DNA of 64,000 bases, from contig CAXXRA010000002.1 of the NCBI GenBank assembly GCA_963663975.2, forward strand, positions 124,001 through 188,000. Reading direction: 5' to 3'. Positions 1 to 9,123 of the stretch are shown here, piece after piece (position 1 is the stretch's first letter; each line of letters starts with the position of its first letter). Origin of the DNA: JANQRX01 sp963663975 (GTDB taxonomy: Bacteria; Pseudomonadota; Alphaproteobacteria; Rhizobiales; Kaistiaceae). The notes below the pieces were generated by a model that saw only the letters and a program-made list of their open reading frames with translations, did not search any database and was not told where the DNA came from. Position numbers and translations under genes: made by a program.

Positions 1-159
1 GAGGAAAGATGCCGCCTGCACGGTCCGATCAAACAGTAGCAGCACCGTCATCCCGATGTGGACCGCCGGCACATATAGGATCCGAAACCAGCCCTGAGCC
101 TGCTGCCCAGCCGGTACGCAATTGGTTCACCACCATCGGTGCCGCGACCGCGAGCCTTG

Positions 160-1359
160 CTACAGGCGGGTTTCGCCGTCCTTGGTCACGAGGTGACAGT
201 AAGGCATCGGAAAAAGAAGCTTGCCGCCTTTTTCCAGATATGACTGCTCCCTCTTGATAAGCTCATCCTTGAAGAACCAGATGAGGACGAGCATCGTGCT
301 CGGTTCGAACTCTCTTGCGCTTTCTTCCGAAATAATCTCAATGTCGGTGCCCAGCGTGTGAAGCCCCACTTTCTCTGGGTTGCGCTCGCTGATGTAGGGC
401 ACCGCTTCGTTGTCTATATCGAAGAATTGTAGAAAAACATTGCCCTTGGTAGAAGCTCCCAAGCCAACGATCATACCGCCCTTTTCATTTTCGAGACGAA
501 TGTAGTCGTTGATCGTTTTTTTCAATATTTTGACTCGCTCGAAGAATTTTTTATAGGTATTTATCTCAAAACGACTAAGTCTTTCCTCAGCTTGCAGGAG
601 TTTCAGAAGATTCTCACTTTTTTTCCTCGGATATTCCTTTTTAGTTACGAAAATTCTTATGCTGCCGCCGTTCACGTCATTCGTCGAAGCATCGTAAATC
701 CTCAGGCCGTTTCGTTCCATAAGGTTATTTAACGTGGTTAACGAAAAATAATATAGATGCTCATGGCAAACGTCGAAGAAGCTCATGTTTTCTATGAGAG
801 CGGGTAAATAGCTGACCTGTAGGCAAAACACCCCGTCTGAGGCTAGTAGGGATTTGACCCCGCTGTAAAACCGGTTCAGATCTGGCACGCTGTACATCGT
901 GGCGATGGAGGTCACTATTTTACAATGAATATCAGTTTTTATTTCCCTTACCATGTCAGGATGGAAGAAACCGTTTATTATGGTTATAGAGTCATCAAGT
1001 TTACTCCAGTCGATATTCACAGCTGGCTCAACACCAATTCGGCCATAGGTGGGAGGATAAAAAGACAGCATAGTGCCGTCATTGCAGCCGATATCTAGAA
1101 CGTCGTCCCCGTCATGTAACTCGACCTGATCTAATAGGGCTTCCACCACATCGTTCAACGACTCGCGCATCATGGGATTTGTGCCGGATCGATAGAAATA
1201 GTCACGGAACAACAAGTCCCGATTGACGGTTTCCTTAAGCTGCAACAATCCGCATGACTCGCAAAGTACGACATTAAGCGGAAACCTTATCTTTGCCAGA
1301 GGAGCGACATCGTTATTCTTGACAAAAATGCTGGCAAGATATTGCTCACCGAAGGTCAT
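160..1359 (-). CDS. SAM-dependent C-methyltransferase (NDP-sugar type)
   Basis: Class I SAM methyltransferase of the TylC/NovU-like sugar C-methyltransferase family. The central SAM site reads VLDIGCNDGTML, and the C-terminal domain carries the family motif GLGASTKGN. An N-terminal zinc-binding half, LCESCG, lies just after the annotated start; its partner CRICAS is encoded in the same frame upstream of the first ATG (about 1,380-1,400). The true protein therefore begins further upstream. Between the in-frame stop at 1,474-1,476 and the ATG there is no ATG, GTG or TTG, only a CTG at 1,468-1,470. The start is either non-canonical or lost. The gene is more AT-rich than its neighbours, which suggests transfer. 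Likely role is making a branched deoxysugar for the surface glycan; the sugar substrate is unknown. Confidence 0.8.
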   Translation of the reverse strand: MTFGEQYLASIFVKNNDVAPLAKIRFPLNVVLCESCGLLQLKETVNRDLLFRDYFYRSGTNPMMRESLNDVVEALLDQVELHDGDDVLDIGCNDGTMLSFYPPTYGRIGVEPAVNIDWSKLDDSITIINGFFHPDMVREIKTDIHCKIVTSIATMYSVPDLNRFYSGVKSLLASDGVFCLQVSYLPALIENMSFFDVCHEHLYYFSLTTLNNLMERNGLRIYDASTNDVNGGSIRIFVTKKEYPRKKSENLLKLLQAEERLSRFEINTYKKFFERVKILKKTINDYIRLENEKGGMIVGLGASTKGNVFLQFFDIDNEAVPYISERNPEKVGLHTLGTDIEIISEESAREFEPSTMLVLIWFFKDELIKREQSYLEKGGKLLFPMPYCHLVTKDGETRL

Positions 1360-1476
1360 GCACTCGGTCAGTTTCTCGCTTGCGCAGATCCGACAAGAAG
1401 TTACGTCTGTATATAGATCCGCCCCTTTATTTTTGACGCTAGCCGTATTTATTTTATGCCCTATTCTCAGAAACTA

Positions 1477-1933
1477 CGTTCAAGGATTTCCATCTTCGTC
1501 GACTGCTAGTCGATATCATCGGCGCCGATTCCGCCAACATCATAGCCCTAAGTCGCCCGCGAGGAGGGTGGGCTGGTGCATTTCAAGATCGGAGAGCGCA
1601 GTGCCGGCGCGCTTGAGAAAGAGGCCGCTGTTGCTATAGATGGACGGCGGCCAGCAACGATCTCGCCGTTCCGGCGTGGAGCTTCTTGGTAAAAATGGCC
1701 ACGCGCCCGGCTCACAAATCCGTCGACCGGCGCACCGGGACACACGCGGTTACTCTTATCGCTCATGACGCGGTCATGTCGGTTCGCTTGACCATCGGTC
1801 CATTGAGCGATGATCCCAATCTTCAGCCTCGCTGCTCCTGCCGGCTGACTCCGCCTGGCCTATTCCGACGAAAGCGGGCGACCAGCCGCAATCTACGCCA
1901 CCCAAACCGACATGATCGCAACCATATTGGGCC
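1477..1933. other. intergenic, no recognisable gene
   Basis: About 460 bases between the methyltransferase and the broken fcl. Short open frames exist on both strands, but none has a recognisable motif. Nothing resembling an IS end or RNA gene was seen. Confidence 0.5.
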
Positions 1934-2537
1934 TCAATGCCGAACACTTTCGACCTCGATACGGTACCATGCATAGGCTTCCGTCAGTCCCTCGTGCAAC
2001 CCGGTCGCGGCGGTCCACCCCCAAGCCGCAGCGCGAGAGACGTCCATCAGCTTCCGTTGCATACCGACGGGGCGCGACAGGTCGTGGGTGAACTTGCCGG
2101 TGAAGCCGACGGTATCGGCCGCGGCTTGGTAGTACTCGTTGACGCTGTGGTCAATCCCCATTCCGACATTCATGATGGGGGGCAGGCTGTCGAAGCGCTC
2201 GACCGCTGTCAGGATAGCGTCAGCAAGGTCGCCGGCGTAAAGAAATTCGCGCCGGGCGGTTCCCGCTCCCCAAATCTCGACCTCGTCGGTACCGGACGTC
2301 TTGGCGACATGGAGCTTGTGCAGGGCGGCTGCTGTAAGATGCGAACGCGACGGGTCGTAGGCGTTGTAGCGCCCATAGAGGTTGCACGGTATCAGCGTCT
2401 TGTAGTCATGCTCGGGCGTTTCGCTTCGGACGTACTGGCAAAGGCGCATGACGGCTAACTTGGCGATCGCATAGCCCTCATTGGTCGGCTCCAACGGCCC
2501 GGCGAGAACGTCGTCCTCGGTCAACGGGCGATCTAGA
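1934..2537 (-). pseudogene. fcl: GDP-L-fucose synthase, 3' part, split by IS481
   Basis: C-terminal two thirds of a GDP-L-fucose synthase (epimerase/reductase of the SDR superfamily). It retains YAIAK (catalytic Tyr and Lys), RREFLYAGDLADA, the MNVGMG turn and the C-terminal GMQRKLMDVS segment. The residues match the intact copy at 19,206-20,138 closely. The reading frame is cut at the TCTAGA target duplication (2,532-2,537) by IS481; removing the IS and one TCTAGA restores an open frame (CMYPRALDRPLTEDD). This copy is therefore broken only by the insertion. It follows a gmd remnant, as in the intact pair. Confidence 0.88.
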
Positions 2538-3835
2538 TGTGAAGCTTCAACAGGTTGTCCCGGTTCAGGCCGAGTCGGCTGATTGGTGTTTGTCGATTGA
2601 GGCTGGCATGGGGTCGATGCCAGTTGTAGCGGTGCTGCCATTTCGGCAGATCTGCTTTTCGCTGGTCTGAGTTGTGGAATTCGGTTGCGTAGGCCCATTC
2701 TCGCAACATTGTCTGGATGAAGCGTTCGGCCTTGCCGTTGGTCTGAGGCGTGTAGGCCGTTTGGTGCGGATATGCTTCGATGGTGAGCCTTCGGCAGGCA
2801 TCGCGGAAGGCCTCGCTGGACATCATCTGTAGCAGGTGATCCATTGTCGGTCATGACGCGGGAGCCTGATGGTAACTGCCGAGGGTGGCAAAGTAGCCTT
2901 ACGGCGGCTTCGAGGAAGGCCACGGCGCTTTCGGCGATTTTTCGATCGTTCGGGAAGATGTCGGTCAGGGGGCGACGGAGCCGATGCGGGATCGACAATC
3001 TCCTCGCCAGGGGGTCGTCGCAAAGCGATCCGAAACATGGCGACGTGTCCACAAGGGCCGACATACTGCCCCCAAGGCGCTCCGTCCTGGGACCAGGACG
3101 GCAAACAAGGCCGAGCGGCTCGTCGGTGCCGTTATGGCGCTGGTTGCTCTCACCCGCAACGTCAAACGCGCCTGCGAGACCTTCCGTCGCCTCGCCGGCC
3201 CATACTCCGAAACGCTCTCCAGGAGCACTTGAGAAAGGCTGATGCGATGGCAGCGACACAGAGATAGGGACATTGCATCGCGGAAGGCCTTGGCGATCCA
3301 CGGTCATGAGCTTCTTGATGTCCATATGGATGATTTCGGTGATGCGATGGCCGACCTGGCGTTTCGCGCTCATAGCGCGGGCGTGGCTGGTTGGGCTCGA
3401 GGGCGGACAACAGGCTGAGGCCACGCCGCTTGAGAATACGGCTGACGGTCGCCCGGCTGAGGCCGAGTTCCTGGGCGATGTGGTCCTGCGTGCAACGAGC
3501 CCGGCGCAAGACCTCGACCGCTTCGCCGGTGGCCCAAGGCGTTTGGCTTGGCGAGGAATGGGGCCTGGAGGACCGGTCGGCAAGCCCGGCAATGCCCTCC
3601 GCGCGAAACCGGCCCAACCACTTGGCGACGGTCTTGGCCGTTGTCTTGAAACGGCGTGCGGCCTGAGCCTTCGTCATGGCCTCATCCATGACGGCGCGAA
3701 CCATGGCCTCTCGACCTTTCGGCGTAAGATGGGCATTCTGGTGAACGTCCATTCGGTCCTCCGGAGAATCACTGACGTTGGCTGACATCAGCTTCTCTCG
3801 ATAGGACCGAATGGACAACGTCCTGAAAATTCACA
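2538..3835 (-). mobile_element. IS481-family element, copy 1, internally scrambled
   Basis: Ends are inverted repeats of the form TGTGAANNTTCANNNNGTTGTCC, flanked by a 6-bp duplication TCTAGA (2,532-2,537 and 3,836-3,841). It is the same element as 23,572-24,618 but about 250 bp longer. Between roughly 2,820 and 3,330 the IS481 sequence is interleaved with short, colinear pieces of the IS256 transposase gene found at 34,843-36,138. The transposase is therefore destroyed in this version. The mosaic is more like a consensus or assembly artefact than recombination. Confidence 0.88.
3162..3752 (-). pseudogene. IS481 transposase, 5' part (copy 1)
   Basis: N-terminal part of the IS481 transposase: MDVHQNAHLTPKGREA followed by a helix-turn-helix (TKAQAARRFKTTAKTVAKWL) and a second HTH (HIAQELGLSRATVSRIL). 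The frame is lost where the mosaic with IS256 begins, before the first catalytic Asp. The 3' part with the DNG and KAERF catalytic segments resumes at about 2,538-2,850. The intact counterpart is at 23,567-24,535. Confidence 0.8.
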
Positions 3836-4176
3836 TCTAGAGCCCTTGGGTACATGCAGGAACTGCCGAGATTAATCAGCCGCGCGACGTTGTTGTCCCG
3901 GGCGGCCAGGACAAGGTTGCGGCCCATGTCCCAGTTTTCCGTAAGGAACGCTGTTTGGGCGTTCATGCTCGCCTCGATCCCGCCAATCCAACCGGCCGCG
4001 TGAATTACGATGTCAGGCTGTATGTCGCGGATCGTTCGAGCGATGGCGTCGGGATCGAGCAAGTTCATTTCGGTATGGGTAGGCGCACGGATGGCGATGC
4101 CCCGCGATTTGGCAAGATCGAGAAGGTTGCGGCCGACCATCCCGGTCCCGCCGGTGAGGAGGATCGTCGCGGCCAT
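3836..4176 (-). pseudogene. fcl: GDP-L-fucose synthase, 5' part, split by IS481
   Basis: N-terminal part of the first fcl copy. It begins with the nucleotide-binding loop LLTGGTGMVGRNLLDLA and ends inside the conserved SSCMYP segment, where IS481 inserted at TCTAGA. It starts 8 bp after the stop of the upstream gmd remnant, reproducing the gmd-fcl order of the intact operon. The rest of the gene lies at 1,934-2,537. Confidence 0.88.
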
Positions 4177-4184
4177 CGGGCAGT

Positions 4185-4672
4185 TCAGCCTTCCTCGAGG
4201 TCCGGGCGGTAGATCTTGTACCGTTGGACTGACGTCGTCAGCTCACGTCTGGCCAGAACCAGATCAGCCTCAACCATCTCCGCAACCAGTTCCTCGAATG
4301 TGGTCGCGGAGTGCCAGTTCAGGACCTCACGCGCGCGGCTGGCATCGCCGAGCAGTGCATCCACTTCGGCGGGGCGGTAATAGTTGGGGTCGACGGCGAC
4401 GATGGTCTGACCGATCGACACCTTGTTGTTGGCCGAGTCACTCTTGACGGCGGAGATGACAGCTGTCTCTTCCGCACCTCGCCCGCGCCACTCCACGGTG
4501 ATTCCCAACTCGCCGGCGGCCGCCGTGACGAATTCCCGCACGGTGTGCTGTTTGCCGGTTGCCACGACCAGGTCGACCGGCTCATCTCGCTGCAGCATCA
4601 GCCACTGGGCCTCAACGAAGTCGCGGGCGTGACCCCAGTCGCGCGCGGCGTCGAGATTGCCCAGGAAGGCTG
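4185..4672 (-). pseudogene. gmd: GDP-mannose 4,6-dehydratase, C-terminal fragment
   Basis: C-terminal about 160 residues of Gmd: GNLDAARDWGHARDFVEAQW, then VDPNYYRPAEVDALLGD, ending RPDLEEG. It aligns to roughly residues 222-376 of the intact Gmd at 18,069-19,199. Homology stops abruptly near 4,672. The Rossmann nucleotide-binding half and the active site are missing, so this is a 5'-truncated remnant. It lies directly before the first fcl copy. Confidence 0.87.
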
Positions 4673-5225
4673 GCTTTCAGGCGGACGCACTATGAGCAAA
4701 GCTCCGGACAGTTCATCCGACAATCCCCAGATGAGATGTCGATGGCGCTATGGTTGTCGAATTTCGACCGCAAGGCAATGTTTGGCTCGGAGAAATGCAG
4801 CGCAGTCGAATGACCGAGGGCGATTCTGGTCCCAGTTGATCCTCGCCATCTGGCGAGCGCCACGACCAGCATCCGCGGCTTGTGCGCCATCAACGGGCGA
4901 GCCACGAGCCTTCGGGCGCTCCCCTTGACGGCGAACTAGGCAATGTTCGCTATCTTATCCATGTCCCGGAGTCTCGACGTCTTGAGATCGGGCCACTATG
5001 CGTGACGTGATCGGTCGCCGTCCGCCCGTGCTATCGCCGACGCGATCCCACGGACCGATCACGGCGATCATACGGGTTCCAGAGCGATCCATGGGGCGCT
5101 GCCCATTTACGTTACGTTGATTGATGAAGACATCCAAATTGACCCCAAGCGGGCGAACGCAGACCGGCGAGACTTCGATTGCTCTACTGCCAATGATCGG
5201 CTCGGGATGTAATCGGCCCCCCTCC
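4673..5225. other. intergenic, unrecognised
   Basis: About 550 bases between a truncated gmd and a truncated IS256 transposase. No coherent protein was found on either strand. A 10-bp inverted repeat (GTGATCGGTC / GACCGATCAC, near 5,008 and 5,056) is present but has no terminator-like T-run. Probably decayed island DNA. Confidence 0.45.
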
Positions 5226-5648
5226 TCAAGCGGTCAATCTGTGTTTCTCCAAGAGCGTCATGCCGAGATGGCGTCTGGTTGACCATTTCGTCCCTGCGAT
5301 GTGCCTGAGCCGAGCGGCCGCCAGATTGAGGCAGGACTGGCCGTCCGGGAAAGCGACGACGACGCGAGTTCGGCGCCTCATCTCACGCATGACCCTCTCC
5401 AGCGGGTTATTGGTGCGGATGCGCCGCCAATGCTCGTCCGGGAAGGCGTAATAGCTGAGCGTCTCTTCGACGGTCTCGGCGACCCATTCGGCCACCTTGG
5501 CGAGTTTCATCTCGTGCAGCCTGGCCTGGACGTCGCCGATTTTCCTCAAGGCGGCCTCGCGGCTCTCGCTGGCATGGATGGCCTTCAGCATCAGCGCCAC
5601 CTGGCGCAGCTTCGTGTTTGGCACATGAGAGAAGGCGTGGCGGGTCAA
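5226..5648 (-). pseudogene. IS256-family (mutator) transposase, C-terminal fragment
   Basis: Carries the C-terminal hallmark of IS256-type transposases, RIRTNNPLERVMREMRRRTR, containing the catalytic Glu, followed by AFPDGQSCLNLAAARLRHI. The two catalytic Asp residues and the N-terminus are absent, and no inverted repeats were found at either end. This is a different IS256-type element from the copies at 10,462 and 34,748. It is a dead remnant. Confidence 0.8.
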
Positions 5649-5720
5649 CCGAAAGAAAGAAATCTACAGTGCCGGTTCGGGTATTCAGTCTTCAACAGCC
5701 ATGAACACGGAAGCACATAG

Positions 5721-6626
5721 TTACGGTCGACGAGGTAGTATTATCCAACTTGAGAGAGGACTGTGCCAAAACAGTTCGTAATAGATGGTCCCTCTAGATA
5801 ACAACGCGGCAATGTAACTTAGTGAACTTTTACTCATGATTAAGCAATCTGCGGAAATCATATTGGATAAAGTTTCCGCAAGATCGGTATTCAGTTCGAA
5901 TTCGCAATCGCGTGGCAGATGTTCAAATTCACTTTTATCGCCTTGCGAAAATATTCGAATTCGAGCGTCTGGATAGCGGCGCCGTGCTATTTCAATGTAC
6001 TTCGCCGCAGTTTTATTCGGTGTAAACCGCTTAGGCGTGTTTTGCGATACGTCGCCTCGGCGGATATGAACGGCAATAATTGTTCCGTCGTGCGATTTGG
6101 CAGGGATCTTAAGGCACGATCGCAAAGACTCCAGAATTCGCAAATACCCATCTGGATTTTTGTCGGTAAAACGATGAAAATGCGTTTGCCACACAATTGC
6201 TGCGGGGCCGTTGTAGCCGTTCCGGATTGCGTTGCCTTTGATAAGTGGGATGTCGCGGGGTGGTAACCTATATCCTCTTCCAAGATTGAATACAGACTCC
6301 CATTTGGCCTGCCTGGATCCGAACGGTGTGTGATAGTAGGGAATGCCGGTCACGTGACTAAACAGCAATGCGGACATCACGGCGTGCACCTGGGCTCCAA
6401 GGCCATCGTCTCTGCCTGCACACGTGATTCCGGCGATCAAATGCCGATATCTGGTTTTTGAAAGTAGGATCGAATCATCCGATCTTGCCAGTTTTCCGTG
6501 TCGGAATCGAAAATTGGAGAACATCAGGCTGACGGGTCGCCAGCGGGACCGTTTGGTGGTGTCAGACGAGGTGTTTCGGTCCATGAGGCACGCGAGCTCA
6601 GTTAGCCGCTTTGTCGAGTGTTGCAA
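5721..6626 (-). CDS. fucosyltransferase-like glycosyltransferase
   Basis: About 300 residues. An N-terminal DGLGAQVHAVMSALLF segment resembles the GxGNQ loop of GDP-fucose-binding transferases. A central VHIRRGD is the signature shared by alpha-1,2- and alpha-1,6-fucosyltransferases. A C-terminal IMSKSSLSYIAALLSRG matches the SSSLS motif region. The start is uncertain; internal methionines at about 6,584 and 6,524 are alternatives. Base composition is AT-richer than surrounding genes, suggesting acquisition. With GDP-fucose synthesis genes nearby, fucose transfer to a surface glycan is the likely role (inference); acceptor and linkage are unknown. Confidence 0.6.
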   Translation of the reverse strand: MQHSTKRLTELACLMDRNTSSDTTKRSRWRPVSLMFSNFRFRHGKLARSDDSILLSKTRYRHLIAGITCAGRDDGLGAQVHAVMSALLFSHVTGIPYYHTPFGSRQAKWESVFNLGRGYRLPPRDIPLIKGNAIRNGYNGPAAIVWQTHFHRFTDKNPDGYLRILESLRSCLKIPAKSHDGTIIAVHIRRGDVSQNTPKRFTPNKTAAKYIEIARRRYPDARIRIFSQGDKSEFEHLPRDCEFELNTDLAETLSNMISADCLIMSKSSLSYIAALLSRGTIYYELFWHSPLSSWIILPRRP

Positions 6627-6639
6627 TCGGTGATTCGAG

Positions 6640-6740
6640 GCCGAGGGTGCTCTACGGGTTCTTCAACTTTGGCGTCGCGTTCGGGTTGTTCTACTGGGCG
6701 CTCACCGAGGCGGCGACGGTGATGGTGATGGTGATGGTGA
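6640..6740 (+). pseudogene. possible EamA/DMT transporter remnant with GGTGAT repeats
   Basis: The plus strand encodes a short hydrophobic stretch, VLYGFFNFGVAFGLFYWALT, that resembles an EamA/DMT transporter membrane segment. It runs into four tandem GGTGAT hexamers (6,718-6,741). Nothing of the rest of such a transporter is present. The assignment rests on about 25 residues only. Confidence 0.25.
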
Positions 6741-6821
6741 TTCTACCATGACCTCCCCCCATGTAACGCTCATTTTTGGGCTCGCGGCGAAATTGGAACG
6801 GTTGACATTTCAAGGCCTTAC

Positions 6822-7157
6822 CGATGCCGTGATCGACTTCGGTGCAGTACCACGCATATGCGTCCTCGAGGCCGTCCGGCAATGCGGTCTTGGCGGTCCA
6901 ACCCCACTCCGTGGCAAGCGAGACATTCAGCAGCTTCCGTTGCATACCGACCGGGCGCGACAGGTCGCGGGCGAACTTGCCGGTGAAGCCGACGGTATCG
7001 GCCGCGGCTTGGTAGTGCTCGTTGACGCTGTGGTCAATCCCCATTCCGACATTCATGATGGGGGGCAGGCTGTCGAAGCGCTCGACCGCTGTCAGGACAG
7101 CGTCAGCAAGGTCGCCGACGTAAAGAAATTCGCGTCGGGCGGTTCCCGCTCCCCGTG
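6822..7157 (-). pseudogene. fcl: GDP-L-fucose synthase, C-terminal fragment (third copy)
   Basis: Third copy of fcl, only the last about 110 residues: RREFLY, DSLPPIMNVGMGIDHSVNE, GMQRKLLNVSLATEWGWTAK, ending AYAWYCTEVD before running into unrelated sequence. It is fused at 7,157/7,158, out of frame, to a fragment of gmd, so a deletion removed the gmd 3' end and the fcl 5' half. Non-functional. Confidence 0.85.
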
Positions 7158-7218
7158 ACGAATTCCCGCACGGGGTGCTGTTTGCCGGTTGCTGGAGTTC
7201 CCCCGGTTCCGTGGACAG

Positions 7219-8085
7219 TTAGGGACTTACAGACTCTAGCCGATCTTGGGCGCTCCTTTCATAGTTGACGGGTGATTGGTAACCGAGGGCCGAATGGCGC
7301 CGGCCGGGATTGTACCAGCCCTCGATGAACTGGAAGATGGCCATGCGTGCTGCGGCCTTGGTCTGGAACTTCCGCCGGTCGAGCAGCTCGCATTCGAGGG
7401 TGGCAAAGAAGCTCTCGCACATCGCATTGTCGTACGCGTCGCCAACTGACCCCATGGACGGCCGGACGCCGGCTTCCTTGCATCTGAGGCCGAAGGCGAC
7501 GGAGGTGTATTGAGATCCCTGGTCGGAGTGATGGATCACGTCGGCGGGTCGTCTTTGCGTCAGCGCCATGTTCAGGGCATCGAGGACGAGTTGGGCCTTC
7601 AGGCTGTGGCCCATGGCCCAGCCGACGATGCGTCGTGAGAAGGCATCCAGCACAACGGCCAGATAGAGGAACCCGGCCCAGGTCGGGATGTAGGTAATAT
7701 CAGCGACCCAGAGCTGGTCTGGCGCGTCGGCGTAGAAGTTCCGATCGACCAGATCGCACGCCGGCCGAACCCTCTCGTCCCGGAAGGTCGTGCGGGCGGC
7801 TTTACGGCGACTAACACCGGCAATACCGGTCGCTTTCATCAGGCGCTCGATCCGCTTGCGGCCCACCTGGACGCCTTCATCGACAAGTTCAGCGTGGATA
7901 CGCGGCGCTCCATAGGTTGCTCGGGAGTCCGCATGGATCGCCTTGATCCGGTCCGTCAGAGCCGCGTCGGCGATGGATCGGGCAGACGGCGATCGGTCGC
8001 GCCAAGCATAGTAGCCGGACCTTGATACGCCGAGGATTCTGCTCATGGTCTTGGTAGGGAACATGGCCGGGTTTGCCGTCATCAA
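7219..8085 (-). CDS. IS3 transposase OrfB
   Basis: Integrase-core (DDE) transposase of about 288 residues. It has an N-terminal helical domain (LGVSRSGYYAW), then WVADITYIPT with the first Asp, HHSDQGSQY with the second Asp, and DNAMCESFFATLE with the catalytic Glu. It overlaps OrfA by 4 bp. As in other IS3 elements, the active OrfAB protein is probably made by frameshifting near the overlap; a coding frame continues upstream of the ATG (VVSVFEL). Full length with all catalytic residues present. Confidence 0.92.
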   Translation of the reverse strand: MMTANPAMFPTKTMSRILGVSRSGYYAWRDRSPSARSIADAALTDRIKAIHADSRATYGAPRIHAELVDEGVQVGRKRIERLMKATGIAGVSRRKAARTTFRDERVRPACDLVDRNFYADAPDQLWVADITYIPTWAGFLYLAVVLDAFSRRIVGWAMGHSLKAQLVLDALNMALTQRRPADVIHHSDQGSQYTSVAFGLRCKEAGVRPSMGSVGDAYDNAMCESFFATLECELLDRRKFQTKAAARMAIFQFIEGWYNPGRRHSALGYQSPVNYERSAQDRLESVSP

Positions 8086-8390
8086 TTCGAAGACCGAGAC
8101 GACATCGCGTCGCTCTGAGCAAACCAGGCCGCGGCCTTTGCCAGGATATCTCTCTCCTGGCGTAGCTGGCGGTTCTCCCGGCGAAGACGGCGGAGTTCGT
8201 CGCGCTCCTCGCTCGTCAAGCCGTCCGTGCGGCGGCCACCATCACGGTCGGCCTGCTTGACCCAGCCATGGATCGTCGCGGCACACGGCTCGAATTCTCT
8301 GGCCAGGTCTTCAATGCTGCGCCCGGTACGGGCCAGGGCAACAATCTGGTCCCTGAAATCCGCAGGGTACGGGGTTCTCGTTCTCGGCAT
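8082..8390 (-). CDS. IS3 transposase OrfA
   Basis: About 102 residues. The N-terminal helix-turn-helix (FRDQIVALARTGRSIEDLAR, then ATIHGWVKQAD) is followed by a leucine-zipper region (ELRRLRRENRQLRQERDIL) typical of IS3 OrfA. It binds the IS ends and pairs with OrfB. The stop overlaps the OrfB start. Confidence 0.9.
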   Translation of the reverse strand: MPRTRTPYPADFRDQIVALARTGRSIEDLAREFEPCAATIHGWVKQADRDGGRRTDGLTSEERDELRRLRRENRQLRQERDILAKAAAWFAQSDAMSSRSSN

Positions 8391-8536
8391 GATGACACTC
8401 TCCTCTCAAGATCAAAAAGTGTCCATCAAACCGGGGGAACTCCATGCCACGACCAGGTCGAACGGCTCATCTCGCTGCAGCATCAGCCACTGCGCCTCAA
8501 CGAAGTCGCGGGCCTGACCCCAGTCGCGCGCGGCGT

Positions 8537-8648
8537 CAAACGGGCATTCTTGTGCGGGTTGTACATCCTCTGATCCTTTCGGTGAATCGCTTTCCTACGA
8601 CCACCTTCAGGTTATCACACCGGATGAACAACCTCCTCGAACTTCACA
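8537..8648 (-). mobile_element. IS481-type remnant, 5' end only
   Basis: The outer end ...CTCGAACTTCACA resembles the right end of the IS481 element at 24,618. Read on the minus strand it encodes MYNPHKNARL, close to the MDVHQNAHLT start of the IS481 transposase. The element is cut off after about ten codons, where it meets the gmd remnant. The end is followed by GCTAGG, again a CTAG site. It is a relative of the IS481 copies, not identical to them. Confidence 0.6.
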
Positions 8649-9123
8649 GCTAGGCGTTGCCCAGCGCCGTCGAGGCGTACAGGGTGTCTTGGGAGACGCT
8701 GTTGATAGGCCGATAGAAGCAAGCGAGTGCGTGACGGCGGCTGTACGGCGATGGTGGGACCGTGTGACCCACGCCATTCCCCTTCGAGCCGTGGCAGTAT
8801 CGACTTGATCGGCGCAGGAGCCTGGTCGCGCCGCTGATATGAGCCTCGACGTGTCGCTGGCGGCCATAGTCTGTGCCGGGATGCGCTTCCGCGCCAAGTC
8901 CGATAATGCGCTTTTACTTCTGATCCCCCGGGGGGCTAGGCGATGTCGGGTCCAGGGTCGGTCACGGCAATCGTGGCGTAGGCCAGCGTCCATCACGAAC
9001 ACCACCCACACCCTCCCTGCGCTGGGCAGGGAATCGAAACGCTCGTGCCACAGCCCTCATCGCTTGAACCTTGGGCCAGAAATGCACTAAGATAAAAATC
9101 GAACCAACAGTGGAGACTGCTGA
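8649..9123. other. intergenic, unrecognised
   Basis: About 475 bases. Open frames on both strands have no recognisable motif or membrane pattern. Probably decayed DNA between an IS remnant and the oxygenase. Confidence 0.4.

Larger units (their letters stand above)
7193..8444 (-). mobile_element. IS3-family element
   Basis: 1,252 bp with perfect 16-bp terminal inverted repeats (TGGAGTTCCCCCGGTT) and a 3-bp target duplication TGC (7,190-7,192 and 8,445-8,447). It encodes the usual overlapping OrfA and OrfB. It is the most intact-looking IS in the first 20 kb and sits inside a gmd remnant. Confidence 0.93.
7158..8538 (-). pseudogene. gmd: GDP-mannose 4,6-dehydratase remnant interrupted by IS3
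   Basis: Two short pieces of a third gmd copy, 8,445-8,538 and 7,158-7,192, flank an IS3 element. They encode ARDW...RDFVEAQWLMLQRDEP and then TGKQHPVREFVT, matching the intact Gmd around residues 225-260. The IS3 insertion duplicated TGC. At 8,538 the gene stops against an IS481-type remnant, and at 7,158 it is joined to fcl. Confidence 0.85.

Noticed and set aside
5000..5070. 10-bp inverted repeat as a terminator
   Set aside because: The spacer is about 40 bases and no T-run follows; there is no nearby intact gene to terminate.
6718..6741. GGTGAT tandem repeat as a phase-variable tract
   Set aside because: Only four units of six bases (multiple of three) and not inside an intact gene; no switching consequence is visible.
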